NCBI RefSeq assembly: GCF_900637855.1
Contig: NZ_LR134440.1
Coordinates: 1,488,001 to 1,552,000 of the forward strand
DNA length: 64,000 nucleotides
Reading direction: 5' to 3'
Source: Neisseria animaloris
Lineage (GTDB): Bacteria; Pseudomonadota; Gammaproteobacteria; Burkholderiales; Neisseriaceae
The position numbers were made by a program, and so were the translations under genes. Positions 18,895 to 28,447 of the stretch are shown here, piece after piece. Numbering within the stretch: position 1 is the first letter of the stretch; every line of letters begins with the position of its first letter. Under the pieces are notes generated by a model. It worked only from the letters and a program-made list of their open reading frames with translations. It had not been told where the DNA came from and did not search any database.

Positions 18895-19782
18895 ATGTCG
18901 CATTCATATTCTTTTTACCGTTGCGCAGTTTTAGCCACATCCACAAGTGCCTTGGACAATGTGGTCGACCGCGACAGCCCTATCCATATCTTGCGCCCCA
19001 CCGTCCATCTGGACGGGCGCGAATATGCCGACTGGCTTGATTTGAAACCGGAAGAATTTCACGAATGGCTGCTTTCCCATCCCGCCGAAGAAGCATCCAC
19101 TTCGCCACCGTCGCCGGAATCATTGCGCAACACATTCAACTATCTGAAAACGCAAGGCTATCACGAAGCAATCGTTACTACCGTGAGCGGCAAGGTAAGC
19201 CAAACCGCCGCGATTATCCAAGAAATTGCCGAAGAGATGGTTCACGATCTGAAAATCTATGTTGTCGACACCGGCATGATCTGCATGCCCGAAGGTTTTT
19301 TCGCTTTTGAAGCCGTGCGCCTGCTCAAAGAGGGCAAAACGCCGGAAGAAGTGGTGGAATACCTCGAAAAGCTCAAACCGCGCTGCCAAGTGCTGTTCGG
19401 CTTGCATTCTTTAAAACAACTCACCCGCACCGGCACGTTGGAGCGGCTGGGAGCATCTTTCAACGATTGGCTGGGGTTGAAAAACATATTGCGTTTCTCG
19501 CAAAGCGGCGTTTCGCGCGTTACCACAGTGCCGGACAGCGAAGATATGATCGATTCCCTCATCGAAACCGTTGCCGACACCATTAAAGACATCAACCCCG
19601 CCGATTTGGTGATATGCGGCAGCTATTGCGGCAACCACGAAATGTATCAACGGTTTACCCAAAAACTCCATCAGAAAACCGGCCTGCATTTGGAATGCGG
19701 CAAACCGGTTTCCCCCGCAGTAGGCGTGCATATAGGCGAAAACGCCATCGGCGTGGGTATTGTGGAACGTTTGCCGGCATAA
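18895..19782 (+). CDS. DegV family fatty-acid-binding protein
   Basis: This 295-residue protein has the two-domain DegV fold. DegV/FakB proteins bind a single fatty acid, and in Gram-positive bacteria present it to the kinase FakA; no FakA is visible here. Motifs are the N-terminal ATSTSALDN, VTTVSGKVSQTAAIIQE, DTGMICMPEGF and the C-terminal VGVHIGENAIGVGIV. The N terminus deviates from the usual ITDSTCDL form but retains the Thr-Ser pair. AGGATTG stands before the ATG. It is a single gene. Confidence 0.85.
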   Translation: MSHSYSFYRCAVLATSTSALDNVVDRDSPIHILRPTVHLDGREYADWLDLKPEEFHEWLLSHPAEEASTSPPSPESLRNTFNYLKTQGYHEAIVTTVSGKVSQTAAIIQEIAEEMVHDLKIYVVDTGMICMPEGFFAFEAVRLLKEGKTPEEVVEYLEKLKPRCQVLFGLHSLKQLTRTGTLERLGASFNDWLGLKNILRFSQSGVSRVTTVPDSEDMIDSLIETVADTIKDINPADLVICGSYCGNHEMYQRFTQKLHQKTGLHLECGKPVSPAVGVHIGENAIGVGIVERLPA

Positions 19783-20014
19783 GCGTTTTCAATCTATGCC
19801 GGAACCAAAAGGCCGTCTTAAAACAAAATTTTTCCAACGGCCACACGGCAAGTTTGCCGAAAATAATATTTAACATTGCATGGGTAAAACCCTATCCGTT
19901 TCAAACACTCCGCCGTTCGAGCGGTTTTTCAGACGGCATCAACCGAACCTGCACCGAACAACCGGTATAAAGCAAGTTGTTGCAGATACCATCCGACACT
20001 TTAAGGGAGACAAT

Positions 20015-20494
20015 ATGAAAAAACATACTATCTTTCTGGCCGCAGCATTAGCCGCCGCTTCCGCCTCCGCAACCGAAATCCACATTGCACACAGTATTCC
20101 GTATCAGGACGAAAGCCGCATCGACCGCCGCATCACTTCGGAATGCACCAAAATCGGCGAATTTATGTCCGAATCGGTAGCTAAAAATGCCGCAAAACAA
20201 GGCATTACCGTTGTACGCGCGGCTGAAGATTTAAGCGGCCAACACACCTATGCCAAGATCGAAATCGATTCGGCCGTAAGTGCCGGCAGTGCCTATATCG
20301 GCCACTCGAAAAGCATTTCCATCTACGCGGAACTGATTGAAAACGGCGAAGTAGTTCGCAAAACAAGCCTGACGCGCCACTCGGGAGGCGGTTTTATGGG
20401 CGGCTTCAAAGGCTCATGCGCCGTGTTGAACCGTACCGCCAATGTGTTGGGTAAAGACATCGCCAAATGGCTGGGTGGGCAAGAATCCCGATAA
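20015..20494 (+). CDS. Exported hypothetical protein
   Basis: This 159-residue protein has a clear Sec signal peptide (MKKHTIFLAAALAAASASA, cleavage before TEIHI). The start at 20015 is chosen for AAGGGAGA upstream; the open frame above it would add 45 non-signal residues. The mature part has a basic, Asp-rich segment (DESRIDRRITSECTK), a beta-rich core and a Gly-rich loop (GGGFMGGFKGSC) with two Cys that could pair. The end VLGKDIAKWL recalls small envelope proteins of the DUF4410 type, but I do not assign it. Function unknown. Confidence 0.78.
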   Translation: MKKHTIFLAAALAAASASATEIHIAHSIPYQDESRIDRRITSECTKIGEFMSESVAKNAAKQGITVVRAAEDLSGQHTYAKIEIDSAVSAGSAYIGHSKSISIYAELIENGEVVRKTSLTRHSGGGFMGGFKGSCAVLNRTANVLGKDIAKWLGGQESR

Positions 20495-20514
20495 ACCGAC
20501 CCGCAATCAAACCC

Positions 20515-20550
20515 CGGGCTGTCTGAAAAAGTTGGTTTTCAGACGGCCTT
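20515..20550. terminator. Imperfect DUS hairpin terminator
   Basis: A one-base DUS variant (GCTGTCTGAA) faces a perfect reversed DUS, followed by TTT, 20 bases after the preceding gene. Confidence 0.72.
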
Positions 20551-20679
20551 TCCGCATCAATGTAACCGGCCGTTGAAGAAAATGGCCGCAGCACGGTTTT
20601 CAAACATAATGATTCGGCTCGCCCGCCGCAATCGGTTAAAATACTCCTTTCCCTTGCCAGCTATGTTCAGACGGCCTCA

Positions 20680-22809
20680 ATGCTCACCGATTTAGAAAAA
20701 AACGCCATCCGCGACCATTACCAAAACATCGGTAAAAACCTGCCCAACTTCCGCCCGCGCGCCGCGCAGCGGGAGATGATTGCAGCCATTGCCAACGCCT
20801 TTTCGCGCACGCAAACCCGCGCCGAAGGCGAAGAAGCGCCCAAACGCGAAGGCGAGAGCATTGTGGTGGTGGAAGGGCCGACCGGCGTGGGCAAAAGTTT
20901 GGCTTATCTTTTGGCCGGCGGCATCATGGCGCAAACGCGTGGCAAGCGGCTGATTGTGAGCAGCGCCACCGTTGCCCTGCAAGAGCAGTTGGTTGACCGC
21001 GATTTGCCGTTTTTGGTGGAACAAAGCGGCTTGGAATTAACCTTCGCGCTTGCCAAAGGGCGCGGACGCTACCTCTGCCCCTACAAACTCTACCAGCTCA
21101 CCCAAAGCAACGCCCAGCAAAACCTGCTCGGCTTCGAAGCCCCCGCCGTACTGTGGGACAGCAAACCCAAGCCCGAAGAATTGAAGCTGCTGCGCGACAT
21201 CGCCGACGAATTTTCCGCCCGCCGCTTCAACGGCGACCGCGACACTTGGCCGGAAAAAATCGACGACACCGTTTGGATGAAGGTAAACAACGACAACTAC
21301 GGCTGCCTCAAAGCCGCCTGCCCCAACCGCCCCGAGTGCCCGTTTTACCTTGCCCGCGACACGCTGGAAACCGTTGATGTCGTCGTGGCCAACCACGATT
21401 TGCTGATGGTCGATATCAGCATGGGCGGCGGCGTGATTCTGCCCGCTCCCGAAAACAGCTTCTACTGCATCGACGAAGCGCACCACCTGCCCAAAAAAGC
21501 CCTGAGCCAGTTTGCCGCCGAGCATTCGTGGAACCAAGCGGTGTGGGCGTTGGAAAAACTGCCCGCCGTTATCGCCAAAATCGCCGCGTTAACCGACAAA
21601 ACCGAGCTGGCGAACCTTGCCGACGAAGCCGTCGCCGCGCTGCTCGAAAGCCTGCACGAATGGCAGTTCCACTTATCCGAAGAGCCTGAATTGAGGCCGT
21701 CTGAAAGCAACGAATCGGTGTGGCTGTGGCAAGACGGCAAAATCCCCGAAGCGTTGGAATTGGCCGTGTCCAACACCGCCATCACCGCCCGCAGCCTCTA
21801 CAAACACATCAACAGCCTCAACGACGCTTTGGCCGCCGCCCGCCGCGACAAAGACCAAAACAGCGCGCAAATCGACCGCCTGAGCACCGAATTCGGCGTA
21901 TTCCGCGCCCGCATCGAACAAATCACCGCCACATGGGATTTGCTTTCCACCGTGCCCGCCGAAGGCGAAGAGCCGCTGGCCAAATGGATAACCCGCCGCC
22001 TCGACGACAAAAACGACTACTTTTTCCACGCCAGCCCCATCAGCAGCGCATCGTATCTGGCCAACAACCTGTGGCGGCGCGCCGCCGGTGCTGTGCTCAC
22101 CTCCGCTACCCTGCAATCTCTCGGCAGCTTCAACCTGATTCTGCGCCAAACCGGCCTGCAATGGCTGCCCGAAACCACCACGCTCGCCCTGCAAAGCCCG
22201 TTTGATTTCGACGCCCAAGGCGAATTGTATATTCCGCCCGTACACGCCAGCCCCAAAGACCCCGCCGCACACACCGCCGCCATCGTCGAATGGCTGCCCA
22301 AGCTGATTTCGCCCGCCGAAGCCATCGGCACGCTGGTGCTGTTTTCCTCGCGTAAACAAATGCAGGATGTCGCCCTGCGCCTGCCCGAAGACTACCTGCC
22401 GCTTTTGCTCGTGCAAGGCGAATTGCCCAAAGCCGTGCTGCTGCAAAAACACTACCAAGCCATTTCAGACGGCCGCGCCAGCATCATTTTCGGTTTGGAC
22501 AGCTTCGCCGAAGGACTCGACCTGCCCGGCGAAGCCTGTGTGCAGGTCATCATCGCCAAACTGCCGTTCTCCATGCCCGACAACCCCATCGAAAAAACCC
22601 AAAACCGCTGGATCGAGCAGCGCGGCGGCAATCCGTTTATCGAAATCACCGTGCCCGAAGCCAGCATCAAACTGGTGCAGGCCGTCGGGCGGCTGATCCG
22701 CACCGAGCAGGACTACGGCCGCGTAACCATACTCGACAACCGCGTCAAAACCCAAAACTACGGCCGCCAAATGCTCGCCTGCCTGCCGCCGTTTAAGCGG
22801 ATAGGGTAG
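20680..22809 (+). CDS. dinG: ATP-dependent DNA helicase DinG
   Basis: This 709-residue XPD-like superfamily 2 helicase unwinds DNA with 5' to 3' polarity and removes R-loops. Motifs in order: Walker A EGPTGVGKSLAYLLAGG near residue 65, Fe-S cluster cysteines (YLCPYKLY, YGCLKAACPNRPECPF), then VVANHDLLM and DEAHHLPKKA, and the C-terminal helicase blocks FGLDSFAEGLDLPG and QAVGRLIRTEQDYG. The ATG follows a reversed DUS directly, and no strong ribosome site is seen. A DUS is translated internally as ISDGR. It converges on prfB. Confidence 0.95.
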   Translation: MLTDLEKNAIRDHYQNIGKNLPNFRPRAAQREMIAAIANAFSRTQTRAEGEEAPKREGESIVVVEGPTGVGKSLAYLLAGGIMAQTRGKRLIVSSATVALQEQLVDRDLPFLVEQSGLELTFALAKGRGRYLCPYKLYQLTQSNAQQNLLGFEAPAVLWDSKPKPEELKLLRDIADEFSARRFNGDRDTWPEKIDDTVWMKVNNDNYGCLKAACPNRPECPFYLARDTLETVDVVVANHDLLMVDISMGGGVILPAPENSFYCIDEAHHLPKKALSQFAAEHSWNQAVWALEKLPAVIAKIAALTDKTELANLADEAVAALLESLHEWQFHLSEEPELRPSESNESVWLWQDGKIPEALELAVSNTAITARSLYKHINSLNDALAAARRDKDQNSAQIDRLSTEFGVFRARIEQITATWDLLSTVPAEGEEPLAKWITRRLDDKNDYFFHASPISSASYLANNLWRRAAGAVLTSATLQSLGSFNLILRQTGLQWLPETTTLALQSPFDFDAQGELYIPPVHASPKDPAAHTAAIVEWLPKLISPAEAIGTLVLFSSRKQMQDVALRLPEDYLPLLLVQGELPKAVLLQKHYQAISDGRASIIFGLDSFAEGLDLPGEACVQVIIAKLPFSMPDNPIEKTQNRWIEQRGGNPFIEITVPEASIKLVQAVGRLIRTEQDYGRVTILDNRVKTQNYGRQMLACLPPFKRIG

Positions 22810-22847
22810 GGCGGCCGTATTACAACAGCCCAGACAAGCATACTAAG

Positions 22848-22880
22848 AGGCCGTCTGAAAACAAAGTTTTCAGACGGCCT
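22848..22880. terminator. DUS terminator between dinG and prfB
   Basis: Facing perfect DUS copies with a 9-base loop, in a convergent gap, serving both strands. Confidence 0.85.
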
Positions 22881-22896
22881 CAAGCTTACTGCCGGT

Positions 22897-24004
22897 TTAA
22901 ACGCCCTGTTTCAGGCTGGCTTCGATAAAGCCGTCCAAATCGCCGTCCATCACGGCTTTGATGTTGCCGACTTCGTAAGAAGTACGCAAATCTTTGATGC
23001 GTGATTGGTCGAACACATACGAGCGGATTTGATGCCCCCAGCCTACGTCGGATTTGCTGTCTTCGAGCGATTGTTTTTCTTCGTTGCGCTTGCGCATTTC
23101 CAATTCAAACAGCTTGGCTTTGAGCATGTTCATCGCTTCGTCGCGGTTGCGGTGCTGAGAACGGTCGTTTTGGCATTGCACCACGATGCCAGTGGGGTTG
23201 TGGGTAATCCGCACGGCCGAATCGGTTTTGTTGATGTGCTGGCCGCCCGCACCGGAAGCGCGATAAGTGTCGATACGCAGATCGGCAGGGTTGATTTCCA
23301 CTTCAAAGCTGTCGTCCACTTCGGGGTAAACGAATACCGAGCAGAATGAAGTGTGGCGTTTGTTGTTGGAATCGAACGGCGAGTAACGAACCAAACGGTG
23401 GATGCCGGTTTCGGTGCGTAAAAGGCCGTAGGCGTATTCGCCTTCGAGCTTGATGGTGGCGCGGTTGATGCCGGCGATGTCGCCTTCGTCTTCTTCCAAC
23501 ACGTCCACTTTGAAGCCTTTACGCTCGGCATAGCGCAGATACATGCGGTAGAGCATGCCCGCCCAATCTTCCGCTTCGGTGCCTCCCGCACCGGCAGTAA
23601 TATCGATAAAGCAGTTGTTTACGTCGGCCGGCTGGTTAAACATGCGTTTGAACTCCAGCTCGCCCATTTGTTTTTCGAGGTTGGCAATGTCTTCCCGCAC
23701 GGCGGCAAAGCCGTCTTCGTCGTTTTCTTCCACCACCATTTCCAACAGCTCGCGGTTGTCGGCAATGCCGGCCGCGATGTTGTCGAGCGTGAGCACGATG
23801 CCTTCGAGCACTTTGCGCTCTTTGCCGATTTCTTGGGCTTTTTTAGGGTCGTTCCACAAATCGGGGTCTTCGGAAAGGCCGACTACTTCTTCCAAACGGT
23901 CTTTTTTGCCGTCGTAGTCAAAGATACCCCCGAATGTCGGTGCTGCGTTCGGCAAGGTCGGCCAGCGCAGCATTCAATTGGTTGACTACTTCTGCTTCTA
24001 TCAT
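22897..24004 (-). CDS. prfB: Peptide chain release factor 2, with programmed frameshift
   Basis: RF2 ends translation at UGA and UAA. The gene is in two frames: codons 1-28 ([20 protein letters not shown] to RGYL) run from 24004 to a UGA at 23920-23918, and the body runs in the +1 frame from 23919 to 22897, giving 368 residues. The tripeptide region is RYSPFDSNN and the GGQ loop is [17 protein letters not shown]. The in-frame UGA is read poorly when RF2 is scarce, so ribosomes shift and make more RF2. This is the classical autoregulation and not a mutation. Confidence 0.96.
23917..23933 (-). promoter_or_regulatory. prfB +1 programmed frameshift site
   Basis: On the minus strand the sequence reads CGGGGGTATCTTTGAC: an internal Shine-Dalgarno-like GGGGG, then the slip codon CUU, then UGA followed by C. 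It matches the Escherichia coli prfB signal closely. Confidence 0.93.
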
Positions 24005-24114
24005 GGTTTTCTCTCTTTTAAATCTGAAGGTTAGAAATATTTTGTTTGTAGGTATTCTACTGGATTTCAATTCCGGCCGCCATGTGCGGCAGCAGCCGTT
24101 TTCAGACAGCCTGC

Positions 24115-24846
24115 CTACAAACCCAATTCCCAAGTATTGTCTTGCGGTTCGCACAAGCCGTCGGCGCGTTTTTCATAGTGGGCGAAAATGTGTTCGATGA
24201 TTTCGTCTTCATCATCAATCACTTTCATTAAATCCAAATCCTCTTCGGAAATCATGCTGTTGCCGTGCAGTTGTTGGTGTATCCAGTCGAGCAGCCCCTG
24301 CCAGAATGCTTTGCCTACCAAAATAATCGGGCGGCTGGGCGTTTTGCCGGTTTGCACCAGCGTGAGACTTTCAAACAGTTCGTCGAGCGTGCCGTAACCG
24401 CCGGGCATCACCACATAGGCAACGGCGTGCTTCACAAACATCACTTTACGCGGGAAAAAATGCTGGAATTTAATCGAAAGGTTTTGATAAGGGTTTGCCG
24501 TCTGCTCATGCGGCAACACGATATTCAAGCCTACGGCGGGGCTTCTGCCGGCAAACGCACCTTTGTTGGCCGCTTCCATAATGCCCGGCCCGCCGCCCGA
24601 AATTACCGCAAAACCGGCATCAGAAAGTTTGCGCGACAGGCGTTCGGTAAACTGGTAATCAGGACTGTCAACCGGTGTACGCGCACTGCCGTAAATACTC
24701 ACGGCAGGCTGGATGGCACGTAACTCTTCCCCTGCCTCGACGAACTCGGAAATAATCTTCAGCACATGATACGATTCTTTAGCCTGAACTTCGCGGCGGA
24801 TATTTTCAGGCAGAATCGGCACGGGCAGCTTGCGGTATAAATTCAT
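24115..24846 (-). CDS. LOG family protein (TIGR00730 type)
   Basis: This 243-residue Rossmann-fold protein has both LOG motifs: GGGPGIMEAANKGAFAG and MPGGYGTLDELFE. Family members release cytokinin bases or hydrolyse nucleoside monophosphates to base and ribose 5-phosphate; older databases call them lysine decarboxylases, which they are not. The N-terminal 60 residues (before YGSARTP) are as in the longer proteobacterial type. It lies between prfB and pgk on the same strand, with a lone DUS at 24929-24941 separating it from pgk. Confidence 0.88.
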   Translation of the reverse strand: MNLYRKLPVPILPENIRREVQAKESYHVLKIISEFVEAGEELRAIQPAVSIYGSARTPVDSPDYQFTERLSRKLSDAGFAVISGGGPGIMEAANKGAFAGRSPAVGLNIVLPHEQTANPYQNLSIKFQHFFPRKVMFVKHAVAYVVMPGGYGTLDELFESLTLVQTGKTPSRPIILVGKAFWQGLLDWIHQQLHGNSMISEEDLDLMKVIDDEDEIIEHIFAHYEKRADGLCEPQDNTWELGL

Positions 24847-24968
24847 AAACAGAAGGTATTTTTGGTTTTAAATCCGATATTTTAACCGAATATGGCGAAT
24901 ATCCAAACCAAGCCGTGCATGTCGTTAAAAAGGCCGTCTGAAATCTTTTTTATGTTGATTCAGCATTT

Positions 24969-26144
24969 TTAAGCGCGTTTTCCCAAAACCGCCACGGCAG
25001 GCAGCTCTTTGCCTTCCAAAAACTCAAGGAACGCACCGCCACCGGTGGAAATGTAGCTGATTTGGTCGGTAATGCCGAACTTGGCAATCGCCGCCAAAGT
25101 GTCGCCGCCGCCGGCAATCGAGAAGGCGCTGCTGTCGGCAATTGCTTTGGCTAGCACTTCTGTGCCGCCGGCAAATTGGTCGAACTCAAACACGCCCACG
25201 GGGCCGTTCCACACCACCGTGCCGGCTTTTTTCAAGGCTTCGGCCAAGGCTGCGGCTGATTGCGGGCCGATGTCGAGAATCATGTCGTCTTCGGCCACAT
25301 CGTCGATATTTTTTACCGTTGCCTCGGCATCGGCGGCAAACGCTTTGGCCACTACCACGTCGGTCGGCAGTGGAACCACGCCGCCTTTGGCCGCCATTTT
25401 TTCCATGATTTTTTTCGATTCTTCCACCAAATCATGCTCGGCCAGCGATTTGCCGATGGGTTTGCCCGCAGCCATCAGGAAGGTGTTGGCGATGCCGCCG
25501 CCGACGATCAATTGGTCAACTTTGTCGGCCAAGCTCTCGAGAATGGTGAGTTTGGTCGATACTTTGCTGCCGGCCACAATCGCAGCCAGCGGGCGGGCGG
25601 GCTCTTTGAGGGCTTTGCCCAAAGCGTCTAATTCGCCGGCCATCAACACACCGGCACAGGCCACGGGCGCGGCTTGAGCTACGGCTTCGGTAGAGGCTTG
25701 GGCGCGGTGGGCGGTGCCGAATGCGTCGTTTACAAACACGTCGCACAACGCGGCATAAGCTTTGCCCAATTCCAAATCGTTTTTCTTTTCGCCTTTGTTG
25801 ATGCGCACGTTTTGCAGCATGGCGATTTCACCGGCTTTGAGCGCAGGTTTGTTTTCGCGCCAATCGTTCAACACTTTCACTTCTTTGCCCAACAGTTTGC
25901 CCAAGTGGGCGGCAACCGGCGCTACGTCGTCTTCGGGGTGGAACTCGCCTTCGATGGGGCGGCCCAAGTGCGACATCACAATCACCGCCGCTCCGTTGTC
26001 CAAGCAATATTGAATCGACGCGAGCGATGCGCGGATACGGGTGTCGTCGCTGATGGCACCGTCTTTAAACGGTACGTTCATATCGGCACGGATCAATACG
26101 GTTTTGCCTTGTACGTTTTGTTCGGTCAATTTCAAAAATGCCAT
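24969..26144 (-). CDS. pgk: Phosphoglycerate kinase
   Basis: This 391-residue glycolytic enzyme transfers phosphate from 1,3-bisphosphoglycerate to ADP. The N-terminal domain has [11 protein letters not shown] and SHLGRP; the C-terminal nucleotide domain has VAGSKVSTK, the adenine loop WNGPVGVFE, and GGGDTLAAI. Length is normal for a bacterial Pgk. The start [14 protein letters not shown] follows AAGGAAA. It is separate from gapA, which lies 5 kb away on the same strand. Confidence 0.96.
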   Translation of the reverse strand: MAFLKLTEQNVQGKTVLIRADMNVPFKDGAISDDTRIRASLASIQYCLDNGAAVIVMSHLGRPIEGEFHPEDDVAPVAAHLGKLLGKEVKVLNDWRENKPALKAGEIAMLQNVRINKGEKKNDLELGKAYAALCDVFVNDAFGTAHRAQASTEAVAQAAPVACAGVLMAGELDALGKALKEPARPLAAIVAGSKVSTKLTILESLADKVDQLIVGGGIANTFLMAAGKPIGKSLAEHDLVEESKKIMEKMAAKGGVVPLPTDVVVAKAFAADAEATVKNIDDVAEDDMILDIGPQSAAALAEALKKAGTVVWNGPVGVFEFDQFAGGTEVLAKAIADSSAFSIAGGGDTLAAIAKFGITDQISYISTGGGAFLEFLEGKELPAVAVLGKRA

Positions 26145-26338
26145 GTTCGGTTTCCTTGTCTGAAGTAAATGAAAGCAATCGGCCGCATTATGCGGGAAGC
26201 GGAAAAAGCGGTAAAGGCGCGCAGCCCCAACTGTTGATTTGTGTCATGATTACAATGGATTACGCAGAAATGCCGAAATGTTGTCCGCGTCATCACCGGT
26301 CCGCTAGGCATTTCATTATAAACCTTTACAAAAAACAG

Positions 26339-26344
26339 TATAAT
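26339..26344 (+). promoter_or_regulatory. Probable -10 of the lipoprotein gene
   Basis: TATAAT lies 41 bases upstream of the ATG at 26386. The best -35 candidate is too far away, so support is limited to the -10. Confidence 0.4.
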
Positions 26345-26385
26345 GTAAGTGCTACCGTTGCAACCGAAACCTAAAAGGAATCAAT

Positions 26386-26901
26386 ATGACAATCAAACGT
26401 TTCCCCACATTGCTGTTGGCAGGAGCCGCTGCTTTTGCCCTTTCCGCCTGCGCCAACAACACTGCACCTTCCGCACAAGAAAACGGTGCACATACCCATG
26501 CTTCTGCCGCCAACGGCAGTGCCTGCCGAAGCATCGGCGAAGGCCGTAAAATCAACAACAAAGGCAAAAACGACGCTTACTTATGCTCCGCCCGCGCCGC
26601 ATTGAATTCAAGCGAAGCCAAACAAGTGCTCAATCCCAACATCCGCGTGAGCTACGGCAATGTAGGCGGCAAAACCCTCGTTTCACGCCAAATAGCCAAC
26701 GCCGTAGGCAAAACGCCGGAAGAAACCTGCCAACGTGCTTTTCTGAGCGCGGTAAAACGCTTCCAGTCCACCGCCCAACGCTATAACAGCAAATCGGTAC
26801 GCCTAGTCAGCTATTTCGACAAAAAAACCGTAGGCGGCGACCAATACGAATGCCATATCGGTACTTGGAACAGCCGTGTCGTGCTGAAAGGTAACGTCTA
26901 A
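26386..26901 (+). CDS. Conserved neisserial lipoprotein of unknown function
   Basis: This 171-residue protein has a lipoprotein signal (LLLAGAAAFALSAC) with lipid-attachment Cys22. The mature protein has a low-complexity start, then a basic globular part with three more Cys (SACRS, YLCSA, TCQRA) and a C-terminal YECHIGTWN. Homologues are sometimes labelled excinuclease subunit A in neisserial databases, but nothing here resembles UvrA. AAGGAATC precedes the ATG. It is a single gene with its own -10 box, and its role is unknown. Confidence 0.82.
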   Translation: MTIKRFPTLLLAGAAAFALSACANNTAPSAQENGAHTHASAANGSACRSIGEGRKINNKGKNDAYLCSARAALNSSEAKQVLNPNIRVSYGNVGGKTLVSRQIANAVGKTPEETCQRAFLSAVKRFQSTAQRYNSKSVRLVSYFDKKTVGGDQYECHIGTWNSRVVLKGNV

Positions 26902-26929
26902 CCGTCGCTTAACCCGCAGGCAATATCGG

Positions 26930-26962
26930 GGCCGTCTGAAAACTTCCGTTTCAGACGGCCTT
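26930..26962. terminator. DUS inverted-repeat terminator
   Basis: Facing DUS copies followed by TTTT, 29 bases after the lipoprotein gene and just upstream of rsgA. Confidence 0.83.
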
Positions 26963-27016
26963 TTCCATATCAAATCTTGTAGAATAGGCTTTTCCCGCCA
27001 CCAACCCTTTTCCCCT

Positions 27017-27883
27017 ATGCCCGAAACCGCCCAAATCATCACCAGCTACGGTAGACGCTACATCGTCCGCACCGGCAGCGGCCGCATCTACGACACTACC
27101 ACCCGCAAAAAACGTGTCGATTTTGCCTGCGGCGATTACGTACACATCACGCCGATCAACAACGAACAGGCAGTGATTGAAGACTATCTGCCCCGAGAAA
27201 GCCTACTCTACCGCCAAGACACATGGAAAACCAAGCTGATCGCCGCCAACGTCGACCAGCTTTTAATCGTTACCGCCGCCGTGCCCGGCCCCAGCGAAAC
27301 CTTCATCCAGCGCGCCCTGCTTGCCGCCGAAGCCGCCGACATCCGCGCCGTCATCGTGCTGAACAAAGCCGATCTGCCCGAAACCGCCGCATGGCACGAA
27401 AAACTGAAATTTTACGAAACACTCGGTTATCCCGTTTTGGAAGTAAGCGCGCTCGATAACGCCGAGCCGCTCAAACCGGTTTTGCAAGGCCATACCAATA
27501 TTTTTCTGGGGCAGAGCGGCATGGGCAAATCCACCCTCACCAATACCTTGCTCGGCAGCCAAACCGCCCGCGTCGGCGATATTTCCACTGCACTCGATTC
27601 CGGTAAACACACTACCACCCACGCCCAGCTTTACGATTTAAATGAAGAAACCCAGTTAATCGATTCGCCGGGCTTGCAGGAATTCGGCCTGCTCCATCTC
27701 GATGCCGCCCGATTGCTGCATTATTTCCCCGATTTACGCCATCTGGCGGGGCAATGCCGCTTCCACAACTGCACCCACCGCGCCGAACCGGGCTGTGCGG
27801 TCAAAAACGCAGCCGAAGCGGGAGAAGTACGGCGGGATAGGGTGGCGTTTCTGCAAAAAATTACCGACGAGCTGCTGCGTTGA
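27017..27883 (+). CDS. rsgA: Ribosome small subunit-dependent GTPase A
   Basis: This 288-residue GTPase checks late 30S maturation near the decoding site. It shows the circular permutation typical of the family: an N-terminal OB domain, then G4 (LNKADL), G1 (GQSGMGKSTLTN near residue 170), G2 (GKHTTTHAQLY) and G3 (DSPGLQEFGL), then a zinc knuckle C-x4-C-H-x7-C (CRFHNCTHRAEPGC). The start MPETAQIITSYGRRY is the first ATG in frame. Monocistronic. Confidence 0.95.
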   Translation: MPETAQIITSYGRRYIVRTGSGRIYDTTTRKKRVDFACGDYVHITPINNEQAVIEDYLPRESLLYRQDTWKTKLIAANVDQLLIVTAAVPGPSETFIQRALLAAEAADIRAVIVLNKADLPETAAWHEKLKFYETLGYPVLEVSALDNAEPLKPVLQGHTNIFLGQSGMGKSTLTNTLLGSQTARVGDISTALDSGKHTTTHAQLYDLNEETQLIDSPGLQEFGLLHLDAARLLHYFPDLRHLAGQCRFHNCTHRAEPGCAVKNAAEAGEVRRDRVAFLQKITDELLR

Positions 27884-27906
27884 TGATATTGCGTTCCATA
27901 TAAGCT

Positions 27907-27942
27907 GAAGGCCGTCTGAAAAGTTTTTTTCAGACGGCCTTC
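27907..27942. terminator. DUS inverted-repeat terminator after rsgA
   Basis: Facing DUS copies extended by GAA/TTC pairs with a T-rich loop, 24 bases after rsgA. Confidence 0.82.
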
Positions 27943-27968
27943 GGTTATTTTCCGCCGTTGCCGCACCG

Positions 27969-27998
27969 TTCGGATACCGCCCGCATCCATGTTATAAT
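27969..27998 (+). promoter_or_regulatory. Probable rnpB promoter
   Basis: A perfect TATAAT at 27993-27998 is preceded 18 bases upstream by a weak -35 (TTCGGA). The expected start site near 28005-28010 agrees with the RNA 5' end. Confidence 0.6.
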
Positions 27999-28008
27999 CT
28001 ACTGCGCA

Positions 28009-28373
28009 TACAGGGCGGACAGACAGTCGCTGCGCATTGCTTAAAGCATGCGGGGAGGAAAGTCCGGGCTCCGAAGAGCAGAATGCCGGCTAACGGCCGG
28101 GCGCAGTAATGCGACGGAAAGTGGAACAGAAAGCAATACCGCCGATGGCTGCTTCGGCAGCACAGGTAAGGGTGAAAAGGTGCGGTAAGAGCGCACCGTG
28201 CACTTGGTAACAAGGTGCAGCAGGCTAAACCCCATTCGGAGCAAGACCAAACAGAACACCATGACGCTGCTCGCCGAGTGTTCGGGTAGGTTGCTGGAGC
28301 GCATCAGCAATGGTGTGCCTAGAGGAATGACTGTCCGACGACAGAACCCGGCTTATCGTCCGGCCTGTATGCT
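28009..28373 (+). ncRNA. rnpB: RNase P RNA, type A
   Basis: This is the catalytic RNA of RNase P, which trims the 5' leader of tRNA precursors. Conserved blocks are in order: GACAGTCGCTGC at the start, GAGGAAAGTCCGGGCTCC (P4/J3-4 region), ACAGAAAGCAATACCGCC, GGTAAGGGTGAAAAGGTGCGGTAAGAG shortened here as the P10-P12 region, CAGGCTAAACCCC (L15 region, which in many type A RNAs pairs with tRNA CCA), and the 3' block ACAGAACCCGGCTTATCG. Ends are placed to about five bases. A DUS terminator follows. Confidence 0.95.
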
Positions 28374-28383
28374 CCCAATATTA

Positions 28384-28416
28384 AGAGGCCGTCTGAAAGA
28401 TTTTCAGACGGCCTCT
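28384..28416. terminator. DUS terminator between rnpB and the protease gene
   Basis: Facing DUS copies extended to AGAGGCC/GGCCTCT, in a convergent gap. Confidence 0.85.
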
Positions 28417-28447
28417 AAGCTTCTTGCCGTATCGCACCGCTTCTTTC

